A DNA stretch of 64,000 nt, taken from Allodiplogaster sudhausi. Its lineage: Eukaryota > Nematoda > Chromadorea > Rhabditida > Diplogasteridae. The position numbers were made by a program, and so were the translations under genes. Below are positions 24,813-36,104 of this stretch, piece after piece. The first letter of the stretch is position 1. Every line of letters starts with the position of its first letter. The notes beneath the pieces are model-generated. The model was not told the origin of the DNA, did not search any database, and saw only the letters and a list, made by a program, of their open reading frames with translations. The DNA lies in contig CALZFC010000111.1 of assembly GCA_945643635.1 (NCBI GenBank), forward strand, positions 697,501-761,500, read 5' to 3'.

Positions 24813-26567
24813 ATGGCGCCGACGTCGGCAGAGAAACGAGCATATCTGCCTTCTTCGTGGGACGACGACGAATTCATGAGCGGTCTTTTGTCCATGATGA
24901 AGGTTTCTTGTAGTTCATATTTCTCCTGTGAATCTGCCCGAGAAACTCCTTTTTCAGGAAAGATCATTGAATCCCGTTGACTACGATCGGAAGCTGAAGT
25001 TCTGGCGAAATCTGATTGGAGATAGCTGCCGGGGCGAACGGAATGCTCTCTTCAGTCTGGAGACTCTCAAGAGACGCTTCCAGCGGAACGACCGCGTCCC
25101 TTCCGCCCTCGAGAAAGTCCTCAACGTCATGAAGATGTTAGTTGTAACATTTTGTTCAGAATCTCATTGTGAGACTGTGCATGGTTAAACATTCGCCTAT
25201 TAAACTAAAAAAAAAATGATCGGTATTTTAGAGAGGGCGAAGTGCAGTCCTTATCTGAGTGGAGATCCGCCCACTCTTCATGGGTTGGCTGGTCAATGTC
25301 AGTTGTGTCCTCCTTCTGGAAGACTTCTCCGGGGAATGGCCAGGCTGAATTGTTTCTTCATCTTCCCACCGTTCGGGTTCAAGCTGACGAGGTTCTCGCC
25401 AAGTATCGCGAGGAACTTGAGAAAGACATCGACGGGACCAGCGACATCATCTCCTATGCCGAACTCTACCAGCAATGCCAGGATATTGTTATAAATCGGG
25501 TTTGGACTACATCTTTACTTTTTTATGTCTACAATGAGTAGGCGTTTCCATAATAAAAAAAATCGTAGGACAATTTCGATGTGATCCTCGACGAGTTGAC
25601 ATCTCGTGGAGACGTTTCGGTTGGAGAGTCCAAGTCTGGCGACAAGATTGTCAAGTTCAGGGTGGGTTAAATCTGATCTCGCTGTCAATTGCAATGAGAT
25701 GGCTTGAAGGCTCTTCGGTCGACGACTCCGGCTGCTTTCACTGAGTCGGATGCAGACTTCCACGAATTGCGTCGGATGGCGCGGACTCTCGAGAAGAAGA
25801 TGGACACTCTCGACCAAACCAAAATCAAGTTCATCTCCTTTTTCCTTTCTTTTTAATGTATTTACATATCATGTAATGGTGCTTAAAATTGGATTTGAAT
25901 ATAAGTTTTTCTTATATAGCTTGGAACAAGAAGTGCGCACGACTTTGCGTTCAGGCAACAAGAAGCAAGCGATGATTTTGCTGAAGAGGAAGAAGGTCGG
26001 GGAGACGTTGTCATGATATCCTCAAATTCATTCTTGTGTATCTTGCAGGGGATCGAGAAGGATCTGCAGGATAAGGGAGTGCAGTATGATCGACTCTGTA
26101 ACATGATTCAGCAGATAGGAGACAGCAAGGTTTGATTGTTCATGGGATGGATTGGTAGCAGAAGAAGGATGATTCCATTACAGCACAACAAAGAAGTTCT
26201 GGACGCATACAAAGTTGGAGCTTCCGCTTTCAAGCAAACACTCGCGAGGCATGGACTCAGCCCAGAGAAAGTCTGCTCTTTACTTGTGCATTCACAAAGA
26301 AGTGAATGAGCTCTCCTCGATTATTCAATAAAGAATGTCCATTGAGGTGGACTTCACGATGGAGGAGATTGCATCAGCCAATGACGAGTACAGAGAGATC
26401 GAGGAAGCTCTGGCTCAGCCTATCCTTGGAAGTTCCTCCGCTGCTGCCGATACCCAGGATCTCGAAGGTCGAATTCTTTCACTGTTCTTGTTTTGAAAAC
26501 ACTATTTCTTTTACGCTCTACCTGTCTCCCTCTCTCTCTATCTATCTGTCTCTCTCTCCACCAAATA

Positions 26568-26614
<47 letters not shown>

Positions 26615-26923
26615 CATGGCCCTATTAGATCCGTGCGATTTATTCGTAGCAAAAGCCTTTCTAGATGAGCTGGCAAATCTATTGGCGGCAGAGAAGAAGG
26701 AAAAGGTAACCGCTCCCGCAGCTGCAATGAATTTGCCGGAAGTGCCCGCAGGTAGTGTTTTTCTTTATTCTTTCGCTTGTTTCTATGTGCAGTAAAAATC
26801 GAGTGATTTTGATATTAGCCTTTGCCAATGAACTCTACTGCTGCAGGATGTCCCCGCAGATTCGGAATTCAGGACGAGGAGGAAGACTTGGATCGGAGGC
26901 TGCTCCGCCTGCGTGAGATGTGA
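24813..26923 (+). CDS. CHMP7: Charged multivesicular body protein 7 (ESCRT-III-like)
   Basis: CHMP7 recruits ESCRT-III to the nuclear envelope and acts in endosomal sorting. Start MAPTSAEKRAYLPSSWDDDE at 24813. The N-terminal winged-helix half follows: NPVDYDRKLKFWRNLIGDSC, LETLKRRFQRNDRVPSALEK, the WVGWSMSV block, then VILDELTSRGDVSV...DKIVKF. The C-terminal SNF7-like half has ESDADFHELRRMARTLEKKM, LEQEVRTTLRSGNKKQAMIL with LKRKK, EVLDAYKVGASAFKQTLARH and SIEVDFTMEEIASANDEYRE. Stop TGA 26921-26923 after RRLLRLREM. Domain order and length match animal CHMP7. A (CT)n lies in the intron at 26525-26620. AATAAA at 27185. Confidence 0.9.
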
Positions 26924-27455
26924 TACTTCATCATTTCTTTTTCTTCGATTATTTCTTCACAATTAAAACCAATATTTGTATATTCACATTTCCACTTGCT
27001 GATAAGCTTAACATCTGTGGTTTCGTTATTTATTGGTATGATGTGAGTTGTGTAGGTCTTGACGTGTATACTGTCTTTTCTTTCATTGTTTTGAAGACCT
27101 CTGTCATAAAGCTGAGTTGCCTTCTTTCTATACAACGGCATATGGTAAACAAATGAGGTATGGCTGTGGTTAGATATCTGCCTTAATAAATCAGTTGTGG
27201 AGTCAGAAACGCTTGTGGGGAAGGTAATATACATTTTAAGATAGAACTAGAAGTTCTGCAATGACTGAGGTATGATGTAGAAAATTACGTCAATTTCGAG
27301 CAGTTGATTGAAAGTTAAATATTTTCAGTACGTCTCATAATAAATTACAACCTGGAGGTTCGCTTGGTCATGTCCGCAAATGGAGCATTTTATTATTCTG
27401 CTAGCTCAATTTTTTTTCTTTTTCTTTGTATAGTATAATTGAAAGTTGTTTCAGG
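26924..27455. other. CHMP7 3' flank / bZIP upstream
   Basis: AT-rich spacer containing AATAAA at 27185-27190 (candidate CHMP7 polyadenylation signal). No coding signal. Confidence 0.5.
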
Positions 27456-27902
27456 ATGAGCAATCGGAAGCGGAAGCCCGCGCCAGCCAAAGCAGAGCAG
27501 CCAGTGGAAGATGATTATCGACTGAAGCGGCAAAGGAACAACGAAGCAGTCAATCGGTTGGCTGCAATTCGTCTCCTTTAACTCCTTTTACTTCTGTTCT
27601 TTAATGTCCAGAACACGCGAGAAGAAGAGGAAGGAAGAATCAGATACTTTTGCTCGCGTTGAACAGCTCAAAGAAGAAAACATCGTTCTTGAGAGAAAGG
27701 TCCGTCTGTTCTTTTTGTTCAGGCTCTTTTGACTGATGCCTGCTAGACTAGGTCTATGTTTATGTAGCAATTTTTCAAGGTGGAATCCTTGCAAAGCGAG
27801 CTGGCCTTATTGAAAGAGATGTTCATGAACTTTGCGAACAAGAAGAAAGGAGGCGACGGCGGAGGTCAAGGTTCGGGTCCTGGTCCCTCTGCGGCCACTT
27901 AA
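27456..27902 (+). CDS. CEBPG: C/EBP-type bZIP transcription factor (C/EBP-gamma-like)
   Basis: Three exons encode about 100 aa: MSNRKRKPAPAKAEQPVEDD, basic region DDYRLKRQRNNEAVNRTREK, then a leucine zipper (LKEENIVLERKVESLQSELA, LLKEMFM), a Gly-rich end and TAA at 27900-27902. The RNNEAV motif and zipper spacing are those of the C/EBP family; the short length without activation domains resembles C/EBP-gamma, a dimerisation partner of other bZIPs such as ATF4. The DNA-contact Ser of the usual AVxxSR is Thr here (AVNRTR), at an exon junction. Codons split across both introns join in phase. Confidence 0.88.
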
Positions 27903-28266
27903 TTCTAAATGCCAAATAGGGAGGAATAATCCAGACTGCTCTTGATTCGATCATCGCTATTTTCACTCGACAACCGCCACTTAGAGATAGACAATCGGAT
28001 GCTTAGAACTGATTAAAGCATTCCCATCTTACAAATCTCACGTGTTTTTATCGGTTGGAAATCCTCGTCGGGGTTTCCATTGTCGTTCTAATTTCCCATT
28101 TTTCGTAATTTGTATGCTGAATTTTTGGATGACGTCGTATATTGAGAAATAAAGGTAAAGTACTTTGAGAGAACAGTCCATGACCTGGCGATATGTCTGT
28201 CGTTATTGAATATCGTGCGAGTGTTCACTGTAGAAAACGAGCAGAAGAAGTGGCAAGCCTGTCTAG
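27903..28266. other. intergenic spacer
   Basis: C/EBP 3' flank and neuroguidin upstream. An alternative ATG at 28193 opens a frame that runs over the neuroguidin start in another frame; I regard it as chance. Nothing else seen. Confidence 0.45.
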
Positions 28267-29467
28267 ATGGTGGAGGCACCGGAGGTCACAGAGACAGATT
28301 GTCTTCGGCTGTCCGCTGTGGCAGAGGAAGCCGCTAAAGCTTCTCGCGAAGCCTTGGAAAGTGCGAGGGAACTCGTCAGTCGACTTGGCCATCTCAACGG
28401 ACGAGAGGTTGGAAGATGAAGTTGTGTTGAGCAGTTGAGGGAATTCTTTGTCATCAGGGAATAAGTCTTCTGGAAGTGAAGAACCGAGACTTGCTGGCAT
28501 ACACTCGAGAGATGGCTCTTCTCATGGCTTCGATGTCTCTTGGAGAGAGCATCCAAGATTCTCCTGCACTGCATCGGAGTGTCAAGCAGCGAGTAGTGCG
28601 TTTCATTCTGGCTGTTTGATGCGAGTACTGTATGATGCTCACTTCAGATGCTGGAGCGAGTGCGAGCAATGGAGAAGAAGATGTCGTCTCAGATTGAGAG
28701 GCTCAGCCAGGCTGGCGCTGCTTCTCACAAAGAAACTCTGCGAGCTCGCCCCGACCACATGGAGGTTTCCTGTTTATTTGGATGATTAGTGGAATGAATT
28801 CCTTGGATTTAGTTGGATGATAACGAGGAGGAGGGCGGAGAAGAAGGAGAGGAGAAGAATGACGAGGATAAGGAAGGAAGATTGAAGAAGTACGTCCCAC
28901 CGAAGGTCATGGCCGTGCATTACGACGGTCAGTCTTTCTGCTTCTTGTCCTCTAAAAGTAGGTCTACTCATGGTAGTTTTACTCTCCAGAACATGAGAAT
29001 GCAAGGGACGAAAGGAAGAGGGAGCTGGCTCGGAAGAGAGCTCTGCAGAGTTCTCTCGTGCAGGAACTCAAGCAACAATACAGTGATGCACCTGAGGAGA
29101 TTACGGTACATCTTGTCTTTTAGATACGGTAAAACTAAAATTGTGCTCAGGAGCGTCGCATGAATCGCAGATCGACGAAGGAGAAAGAGCAGCAGGAATA
29201 TGAAGAAGAATTCTTCATGCGTCTCCAGCTTAATAAGAAGGTTGTTCATTCTTGCGTTTTTAAGGATAAATATTATGTTTAAATGCTCGCAGGAAAAGGC
29301 AGCTCGCCGCAAAGAAGAACGAGAGGATGCGTTCGACTCCCTGCTCAAGTTTGGAGATTACATGGCTGGAGATGAAGACGATGTGAGACGGAGAGAAGCC
29401 GCCAGAGGGGTTTGTTGGAGAGAGAGTGGAAAAAGACGGAACGAAAGAGAGAGTGAAGAAAAAAGAC

Positions 29468-29511
<44 letters not shown>

Positions 29512-29930
29512 CTGTTCTCCTCTCTCTTACAGGGTGGCCCTAGTCGTGGCATGAAGCGTCGTTCCAGTCGCGGTGGCCCGCGTGCTAAGCGAGGCCGAGG
29601 TGGAGGGGGAGGAGGCGGCAGGGGAGGCGAGGCACGCAAGGTTTCCCTATTCCTTATCTGTTCTCTCTTCCTTTCTTTTTTGTCTTGATTATGTCTTTAA
29701 ACCCAATAATGTTCTGTGTAGTATATAAGTGACGGAGCATAAATATATTTGGTGCTCATAATCCACTTTCGCATTTGCTTACCTTAGATTGAGTAAATTT
29801 TAACTTCTTCAAATTTTAATTTAAGAAATGTTAACTTTTTAACTGAAAAAAAATTAGATTCTGTGATTGTCTTTCTCATCATCCTCATTTTCAGGGAGGA
29901 AAAGTTGGCCTTGGCCGGAAAGGACACTGA
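28267..29930 (+). CDS. NGDN: Neuroguidin (Sas10/Utp3/C1D family)
   Basis: NGDN homologues act in the small-subunit processome (like yeast Lcp5) and bind eIF4E-related factors. Start MVEAPEVTETDCLRLSAVAE at 28267 after a CTAG. The Sas10/C1D-type helical region follows: LLEVKNRDLLAYTREMALLM, then acidic EEGGEEGEEKNDEDKE. The NGDN hallmark LKKYVPPKVMAVHYD (about 28890) is followed by ERKRELARKRALQSSLVQEL, KQQYSDAPEEI, and KEEREDAFDSLLKFGDYMAG. The C-terminus is basic and Gly/Arg-rich (KRRSSRGGPRAKRGRGGG), ending GGKVGLGRKGH, TGA at 29928-29930. A GA microsatellite sits in the intron at 29468-29512. AATAAA at 30010. Confidence 0.9.
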
Positions 29931-30009
29931 TTCTCTTCCTTATTCATAAGCTTCTTATTGACGTCTCTTTGTTATTGTTTCTGTTGTTTTCTGTTAATCT
30001 CTTTCAGCA

Positions 30010-30015
30010 AATAAA
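30010..30015 (+). terminator. Polyadenylation signal of neuroguidin
   Basis: AATAAA 80 nt after the NGDN stop, inside the 223-bp gap before the next gene. Confidence 0.45.
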
Positions 30016-30153
30016 ATTTTTACTTTAAATAGCGTTACTTTAAGTCGTAAGCAGGTGATGTTTCTCCTCTGGAAATACTTACCTGCTGCGATGTAATCCT
30101 CTATCTAAGATGAATCTCCGAATCTCCCCAGACTGGGAGTTCTCCATTTGGTA

Positions 30154-30639
30154 ATGCCTCACGGTCGTCATGAGACAGCTTTGGCTGAGCGCCTCCTCGA
30201 GGATCTCTTCGGTCTTACCATATCCCGAGTGGGCGGAGTCTGTTTGAGAGAGAAGCTTTCTCTCGGAGGGATTGTCACTCGACTGCAGCAGAATACCCCA
30301 TTCGGTGGAAAGTCTCTCACTCTTAAGCAGGTCATTCCAGGATGGATAACCAGTGAATGTCGAAAAGTGTTTCTATTGAGAGTTCTCCTAGTAGAAATGA
30401 AGAGCAATTGCAGGTCCGCCGTGCGCTGTGTGTGATGGAGCAGCATTCTCTGGTCGACTTCCGAATCGAACTCAGTGTGGGTGGATCCTCCAGAATCATC
30501 TATTCAACCAAGATTGACTCCGTCCTTGATTTGGCCATGTTAGTTTCTCTCTCTATCTCTCTCTCTCTCTCACTCTCTCTCTCTCTGCCTCTCTCTCTGT
30601 CTGTCTCTCTCGCTCTCTCTCTCCCTGCCTCTCTCTCTC

Positions 30640-30687
<48 letters not shown>

Positions 30688-33303
30688 AGGTATCCACGTG
30701 CATGTTTGATTGCGAAGAAGTTGTTCACAACGACAGCGGAAGCAATCTGCGAGGAGTTGTCTGCGCAGGGAAGGCTCTGCTTCTCTGAGACAATCCGGAG
30801 AGTGAGGACCCGGCTGGATGTCCCCTATTCGGATGTCAAGCAGAAGGTTGGCATTCTTACAATAATAAAAGGAATCCTTCCTTCCCATATCTCATTGCAG
30901 TTTTCTTGGCTAGCCGAAGCTCAATTTATTGCACGCGTGCCTCCCCTGGAAGGCCAATTCAAACTACGAGGATGTCCTGTCTTCAGCGACAACGATAACA
31001 AGTCACTGCCTTTCCTTTCTTCTAGTCATTATTCCTCCGTAGATTCAATGTACAGAGACACTCTATTTTCATACTAATTAACATTTCTTTTAATATTGAA
31101 GATTTGCAGGTATGTGCTCCCAGATGAAATCATGAAGATGCCAACGGGAGAGTTCGAGGCACCCGCCCCTGCCAAACCGAACGGCTTCTCCATTGAAGAA
31201 GATATCAAACGTCCACTTTTCTTGATCAATTTGCTATATTTCTTGCTTTGCTTTCTTTATTTTTTCCCTAGATTCGTACGCATGCTCTTTCTTTTACAGC
31301 GGATGTCTCTCAGCTGAATCTGACATCTAGAAAGCGAAAACACGCATCGAGTAACAGTCCGGAGGCGATGACGGAATCCGACCCTGATGCCAATATCCTC
31401 TGGCGAATCAACATCCCTCGATTCAGGTTCTCTTCCTTGCTAGGCTTGAGATTATTTGTTCGCCTGAAAGCCAATTTTAATTTGTAGGAGATATGTTCGA
31501 GACGAAATTGTGCTGGATATGGTGTGCGGAGGTGGTTCAGCGGATACTGTAAGCAATTCATTCGTTTGTCAATATCATTTTTTTTGCTAGAAATGATCAT
31601 CTCTAAACCTCGTTTTCTTTGAAATGTCTTCCGTGTAGATGGATTCATCCCATCAACAGCAAGTCAATTCGATGCGTGCCCTCCTGAAGGTCGCCGAAGT
31701 CCGCGTTCCCAGTCTCTACGCTGTCACCACTCCCGCCATTACTGTATGCTAATGCTAAGGAAGCACATCTCTCTACAAGTGTTGTTTCCCATTAGCAATC
31801 CACTCTATCATTATATCATTCAAATTTCGACTTTCTTTTTCCTCTGAGCTCCTGTACCTTCTATCTGATATTTTCTTCTGTTACTCAGCTAATGGACGTG
31901 TTGCGATCTGCGAAAGATGCGGGATTGGAAGTGGAGAAGAGAGACCTGGAGTGGTCACTGGGGCAGTTAGTGGATGACTCGCGAGGCATTCTGAGAAGGG
32001 CTGGAGACTCGGGAGGAGGACTCTTCTTGCTGGGCCAGCAGTTCTTTCTCATCTTCCGCATTTACAATTCTCTTTCTTTCCCCAGACAAACTCTTGATAT
32101 CTTGAATAACTTTCTTTGTAGACTTTGAACGTGCGATCTCCTTGGCGGCGGAGATGCACGTGGAGAGTCTTCTGCGAGAACAAGTGGATTCGAAGGCCGT
32201 CCGTATCCGGAGACTTCTCCAGGCCAGGAAGTATCTCGAGGAAGATGCTGTCAGAATCACTCTCTTTCTTTACCTTCAATTTTTTTTATGTCATTTATCT
32301 CTTCCAATGTTGACGAGTTTACAGATCGAAAAGGCAGTGATGTTACCCTCGAAGCAAACAAGAGAATTACTGTACTCTATGCTCGAGGAGAATTATGTTG
32401 CTGTTAAGGTTGGTGGATGGAATGGTTGCATAGAGTTGGCTGCAATAATGGAAGTATTGAGATGAAGTAACACTTTTAGTCTTTTGGCAAGACGAATGAT
32501 TTTGCTGCCGCTCGGACGATTTCTCTGTTCCACGTTGACCCGGCACGCACGGCGCGTTCTGTGCTGGAGAACACTTGCCAGGTTCGATCTCTTCTCTTTC
32601 TTCAGTCATGGGGCAGCAAACTTACCGTCTCCTCCTGCACACAATTAATTCCGTTCATTTTCAGATGCTGCATAATTTGATTGTGAGAAGACAGCACGAA
32701 GCGAAAGATAAGAAGTAAGCTTTGTCGTAAATTATTGTTGAAATCGTGGTTATCTTTGATTTGTATTCGATTGCAAAACGACCCTTAAGGACCCTAGTAG
32801 AGAATGAAATCAAGACGGAGGCAATCATTGCGAAGATTGAAGCTGATGAAGCACTGGACGAAGAGTCAAAGGAACAGCAGGCAAGTTTTAGTTCGCGGTC
32901 ACTCTTTTTTGTTTGTACTTTTTTTTACCATTTTCATTGTCTCTCGATTTCTTCCCCTCTTTTTGCCATGTCTTTCATACGTGTGCATATTTAGAACAGA
33001 GAATTCTGGCCATATTTTCTTTCATTTTAGAAATCTGAAGTCGAGCAGTTATACATGGCGGGTGCGAAGAGAAAAGAGCTCCACCTTTTTCAAAAGGTTC
33101 GTTGAGGGTTGAAAAGGAATGAGAGAGGAGAGAAAAAGAGGAAAGAGTGAGAGAATGATAGGAGAAAGTGAGAGAGGATAGTTAAGTAGAATATGAAATC
33201 GGTTCAGGGCCAGGCCCTGCTGCACGCGGCAGAGATCGAAGCAGAGCGTGTTCTCTTCACTCTCCAAATGTATCTCCACTTCGCCTCTAGAAGCGCGCCT
33301 TGA
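30154..33303 (+). CDS. POLR3C: RNA polymerase III subunit RPC3
   Basis: Subunit of the Pol III-specific RPC3-RPC6-RPC7 trimer used in promoter opening. Start MPHGRHETALAERLLEDLFG at 30154, then LGGIVTRLQQNTPFGGKSLT joined to the winged-helix block VRRALCVMEQHSLVDFRIE (about 30415). Next come YPRACLIAKKLFTTTAEAIC (30690), EELSAQGRLCFSETIRRVRT, and the conserved RILRRAGDSGGG-type block (GILRRAGDSGGGLFLL, about 31985). A C-terminal coiled coil follows (KREDIAKIEADEALDEESKE-like segment at 32815-32880), with a final exon GQALLHAAEIEAERVLFTLQ and TGA at 33301-33303. A CT-rich intron (30545-30688) runs straight into the CAG acceptor. AATAAA at 33400. Confidence 0.9.
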
Positions 33304-33399
33304 ATCTGCTAGTCCCTAGGGTATTGCCCTTGTCTTTTGATTTTATTTAGTTGAATATGCTAATTGTTATTATTATCGTTAAAGATGGGGTTGTTATGC

Positions 33400-33405
33400 A
33401 ATAAA
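33400..33405 (+). terminator. Polyadenylation signal of POLR3C
   Basis: AATAAA about 100 nt after the RPC3 stop; faces the opposing signal of the small membrane-protein gene at 33453-33458. Confidence 0.5.
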
Positions 33406-33452
33406 TTGGGTACGAAGCATTATTATGAGTAGCAGGCAAATGCATTGAATAC

Positions 33453-33458
33453 TTTATT
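33453..33458 (-). terminator. Polyadenylation signal of the small membrane-protein gene
   Basis: AATAAA on the minus strand 10 nt past the TAA stop. Confidence 0.45.
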
Positions 33459-33467
33459 AGTCATAAA

Positions 33468-35396
33468 TTATGGCATCGGTGTTGGACTGCTTGTGATTCT
33501 TGCATGCTCATCGTCCTTCCAAGACCCACTTCGTGACCGTATGAGTAGAAGAGCGAAGAGGGTCAGAGTTATGGCGAACATCAACACAAGACAGAAGAAA
33601 GTGTTCATCAGATCACGACGATTTCTCTGAGCAAGGAATTGTAGGTAGACGTTATCAAAATATAGCGAGAGAATTTAATTAATACTGGCTTCTCTGGTTT
33701 TTCACAATGACCCTTATTAGGTTGGAGTCGAACCTAATCTCAGTGATCTTAGAACCTAATAATCACAAATTAGGTTCGACAATCTTATAATTAGGCTCGG
33801 AATTCTCATAATTAGGGCTCATTTTGAGCCTAATTATGCACACGTCGCAAACTTTATCTGTAGACTGCAAAATGAACTTTAAGCAGTAAACAACACATTT
33901 ACAAGCATGAATGGTGACTATACTAGACATAATAGGTACAAAAAAGTCATAAAGGCTGACGACAGATGGAGCAGCTGAAGGTCGAGGAGGGAGCGGCTGA
34001 ACATGAGGAAGCCGGAGGGGCTGCGATGGGGACAGGCGAATAAGTCGAACACACTTTGACGGTGGGCTACAAGAAGATATGGTGCTATCCTAGTTGGGGG
34101 GGGGTCAAAATATTGTCATTTTTCAATGTACTCCAAATCGTGCACAGAAGGGTTTTAGGCCATGGGGAACACGTATATACGGTTCTAGGCTATGGGGAAC
34201 ACGAATATAATGTTCAATTTGCATATTTTTTCATTTAACAAAGTTATAGTACTTCACATTATTTTCCTACTTTTCATATAAACTGCTGGACTAAGGAGTT
34301 GTCAGAGCTGCCAAACACCAATATAGTGTCAATTCAGCATTAGTGAATATAGATGTTGCGAAAAGAACGTAATATTCGAATTTAGCAGCTCTGAAAACCC
34401 CTTAGAGGAGCATTTTAGCTGAAAACGAGTAAAACAGGTGTTAAGCGGAAGTGCTATAACTTTGTTAAATGACAAAATAACACAAAACGAACATTATATT
34501 AGTGTTCCCCATGGCCTAAAACTCCTCTGTGCACGATTTTGGGTCGATTAAAAAAAAATTTTTTTTTTGACAACCCCAACTAGGATAGCACCGAAGATAT
34601 TTCTACTTCATTAGTAGGGAGTTTAGTAGGGAGAGATAAAAAAGTAATAGAAGGAGAACTTACGTAAGCGATGGACGATTTGACACTTGGTCCATCTGAC
34701 ACTTGGTCCAACTGGCACTTGGCCCAACTGACACTTGGTCCAACTGGCACTTGGCCCAACTGACACTTGGTCCAACTGACACTTGGTCCAACTGGCACTT
34801 GGCCCAACTGACACTTGGTCCAATAACTGGCACTTGGCCCAACAACTGGCACTTGGCCCAACAACTAGCACTTGGCCCAATTGAAGCTAAGAATGCTGAA
34901 AGCTAAAAAGTTAAGAACGTTATATTTAAACAAACTTGAGCATCGTACGAGCGGGTGATGATTCCCGCAACTAAAACGACGCTCAATCTGATATAATGAA
35001 AACTATCACAAAATATCATTACGTAAACAACAATAACTGGAAAACGACAAGTTGTGAAAAACAACAGAGACAAACTCCAGATTATTGTTTTGGTGTGACG
35101 TCCTCCGCCATTTCATGTTGAATGGCGGAGAATGCCTCACTAAGAGCTGCAGTCTGTGGCACCAAAAATGGTTAGGCTAAAAACAAATTTAATTAGGTAT
35201 CAAATGCTTGAAATTAGGCTTGAGTTTCGACTCCAGCCTAATAAGGCTCATTGTGAAAAACCAGAGTTACCGTTGATATCTGGCACTGGCCGGGCAGTTG
35301 AAGACGGACGTCGTCACATGACGAGGGATACGAAACAGCTGGAGAAGACTTGTGAACTTGATTAGTGGAGAGTGAATGGCAACCCGTCTGCTCCAT
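33468..35396 (-). CDS. Small single-pass membrane protein (94 aa)
   Basis: Two exons with matching phase 0. Exon 1 (35271-35396) is exactly 42 codons: MEQTGCHSLSTNQVHKSSPA then VSYPSSCDDVRLQLPGQC. Exon 2 (33468-33626) is 52 codons plus TAA: RNRRDLMNTFFCLVLMFAIT with LTLFALLLI as a membrane helix, then RSRSGSWKDDEHARI. The basic residues before and after one helix suggest a small single-pass protein. No family recognised. AATAAA on the minus strand at 33453-33458 supports the 3' end. The 1.64-kb intron is almost completely occupied by a TIR element (33692-35266); the GT donor lies only 4 bp from the element end. Convergent with POLR3C. Confidence 0.45.
34081..34592. mobile_element. Fold-back MITE with 8-bp target duplication
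   Basis: Termini GGTGCTATCCTAGTTGGGG are inverted repeats. Further in, the arms mirror each other (TTTTAGGCCATGGGGAACAC against its complement; ATAACTTTGTTAAATGA-type segments). Flanks carry an 8-bp duplication GAAGATAT at 34073-34080 and 34593-34600. The 8-bp duplication and GG termini would suit hAT or Merlin groups; there is no coding capacity. It is nested inside the 33692-35266 element. Confidence 0.8.
34683..34880. repeat. 16-bp minisatellite (CACTTGGYCCAACTGR)
   Basis: About a dozen tandem units alternating GGTCC and GGCCC variants, with 19-bp units at the right end (extra AAC). Because 16 is not a multiple of 3, all three frames spell related Cys/Gln/Ser/Gly repeats, which explains the overlapping open frames here. 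Confidence 0.8.
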
Positions 35397-35439
35397 TATA
35401 CCGCTTGAGAATAAGCCTCAGGCCCATTCTGGAGGAAAG

Positions 35440-36104
35440 TGATGCGATCCCTCCTCTTCCTTTCTTTCACCTCTCCCTCTATCTCTCTCTCTTTCTCCTC
35501 TTCGTCTCTCTCTCTCTTTCTCCTCTCCCTCTATCTCTCTCTCTCTCTTTCTCCTCTTCGTCTCTCTCTTTCTTTCTCCTCTCCCTCTATCTCTCTCTCT
35601 CTCTTTCTCCTCTTCGTCTCTCTCTTTCTTTCTCCTCTCCCTCTCTATCTCCTCCGTTTCCAACCCATCATAAACACTTGCAAACAATCATAGATAAGCA
35701 CTGATTTACGAGGGGACATATGCCGTCAGGCAAGGTCATTGTTTGAAGAATCACTGGAAAATCGGAGAGTTCGTTCCCATTCTCCCTCTGCTTCAGGTGA
35801 TTAAGCCTAGAGTGCTGTTATCAAGCCAACTACAATCAAAGTTTACTCGAGTTGTTCCTTCGAACTCAAAAAACGCATCATTGCACTCTCTTAAAATTAC
35901 GTATTTCGGTTCATCCCGATTTAACTTCCACCACCATGGTGATGAAACTGGTTAATGATGCAAACGTTTACTCAACATAGAAGAATAAAAAAGCTAGACT
36001 AATACATAATTACAAAGCATATGAACATACCAATATTAGAACTTGTAGCAGGAATGACTAGAATGAGGAAATTCTGTGATTTTCGAGACTATTTCAGGAA
36101 ACCG
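35440..36104. repeat. CT-rich minisatellite and spacer
   Basis: 35457-35655 holds about three tandem copies of a roughly 58-bp pyrimidine unit (TCTCCCTCTATCTC... TCTTCGTCTC). The rest up to the BLOC1S5 stop is AT-rich with no recognised gene. Confidence 0.6.

Larger units (their letters stand above)
33692..35266. mobile_element. TIR DNA element inserted in an intron
   Basis: The ends are inverted repeats of about 40 bp starting CTCTGGTTTTTCACAATGA on both sides, continuing to CCTTATTAGG and TGGAGTCGAA with few mismatches. Inside are repeated ATAATTAGGCTC-type motifs (33710-33840), a nested MITE (34081-34592) and a 16-bp minisatellite (34683-34880). No transposase. I could not define a target duplication, so the superfamily is open. 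Confidence 0.65.

Noticed and set aside
35372..35704. Pyrimidine-rich frames on both strands near 35.5 kb
   Set aside because: Translations of a roughly 58-bp CT minisatellite.
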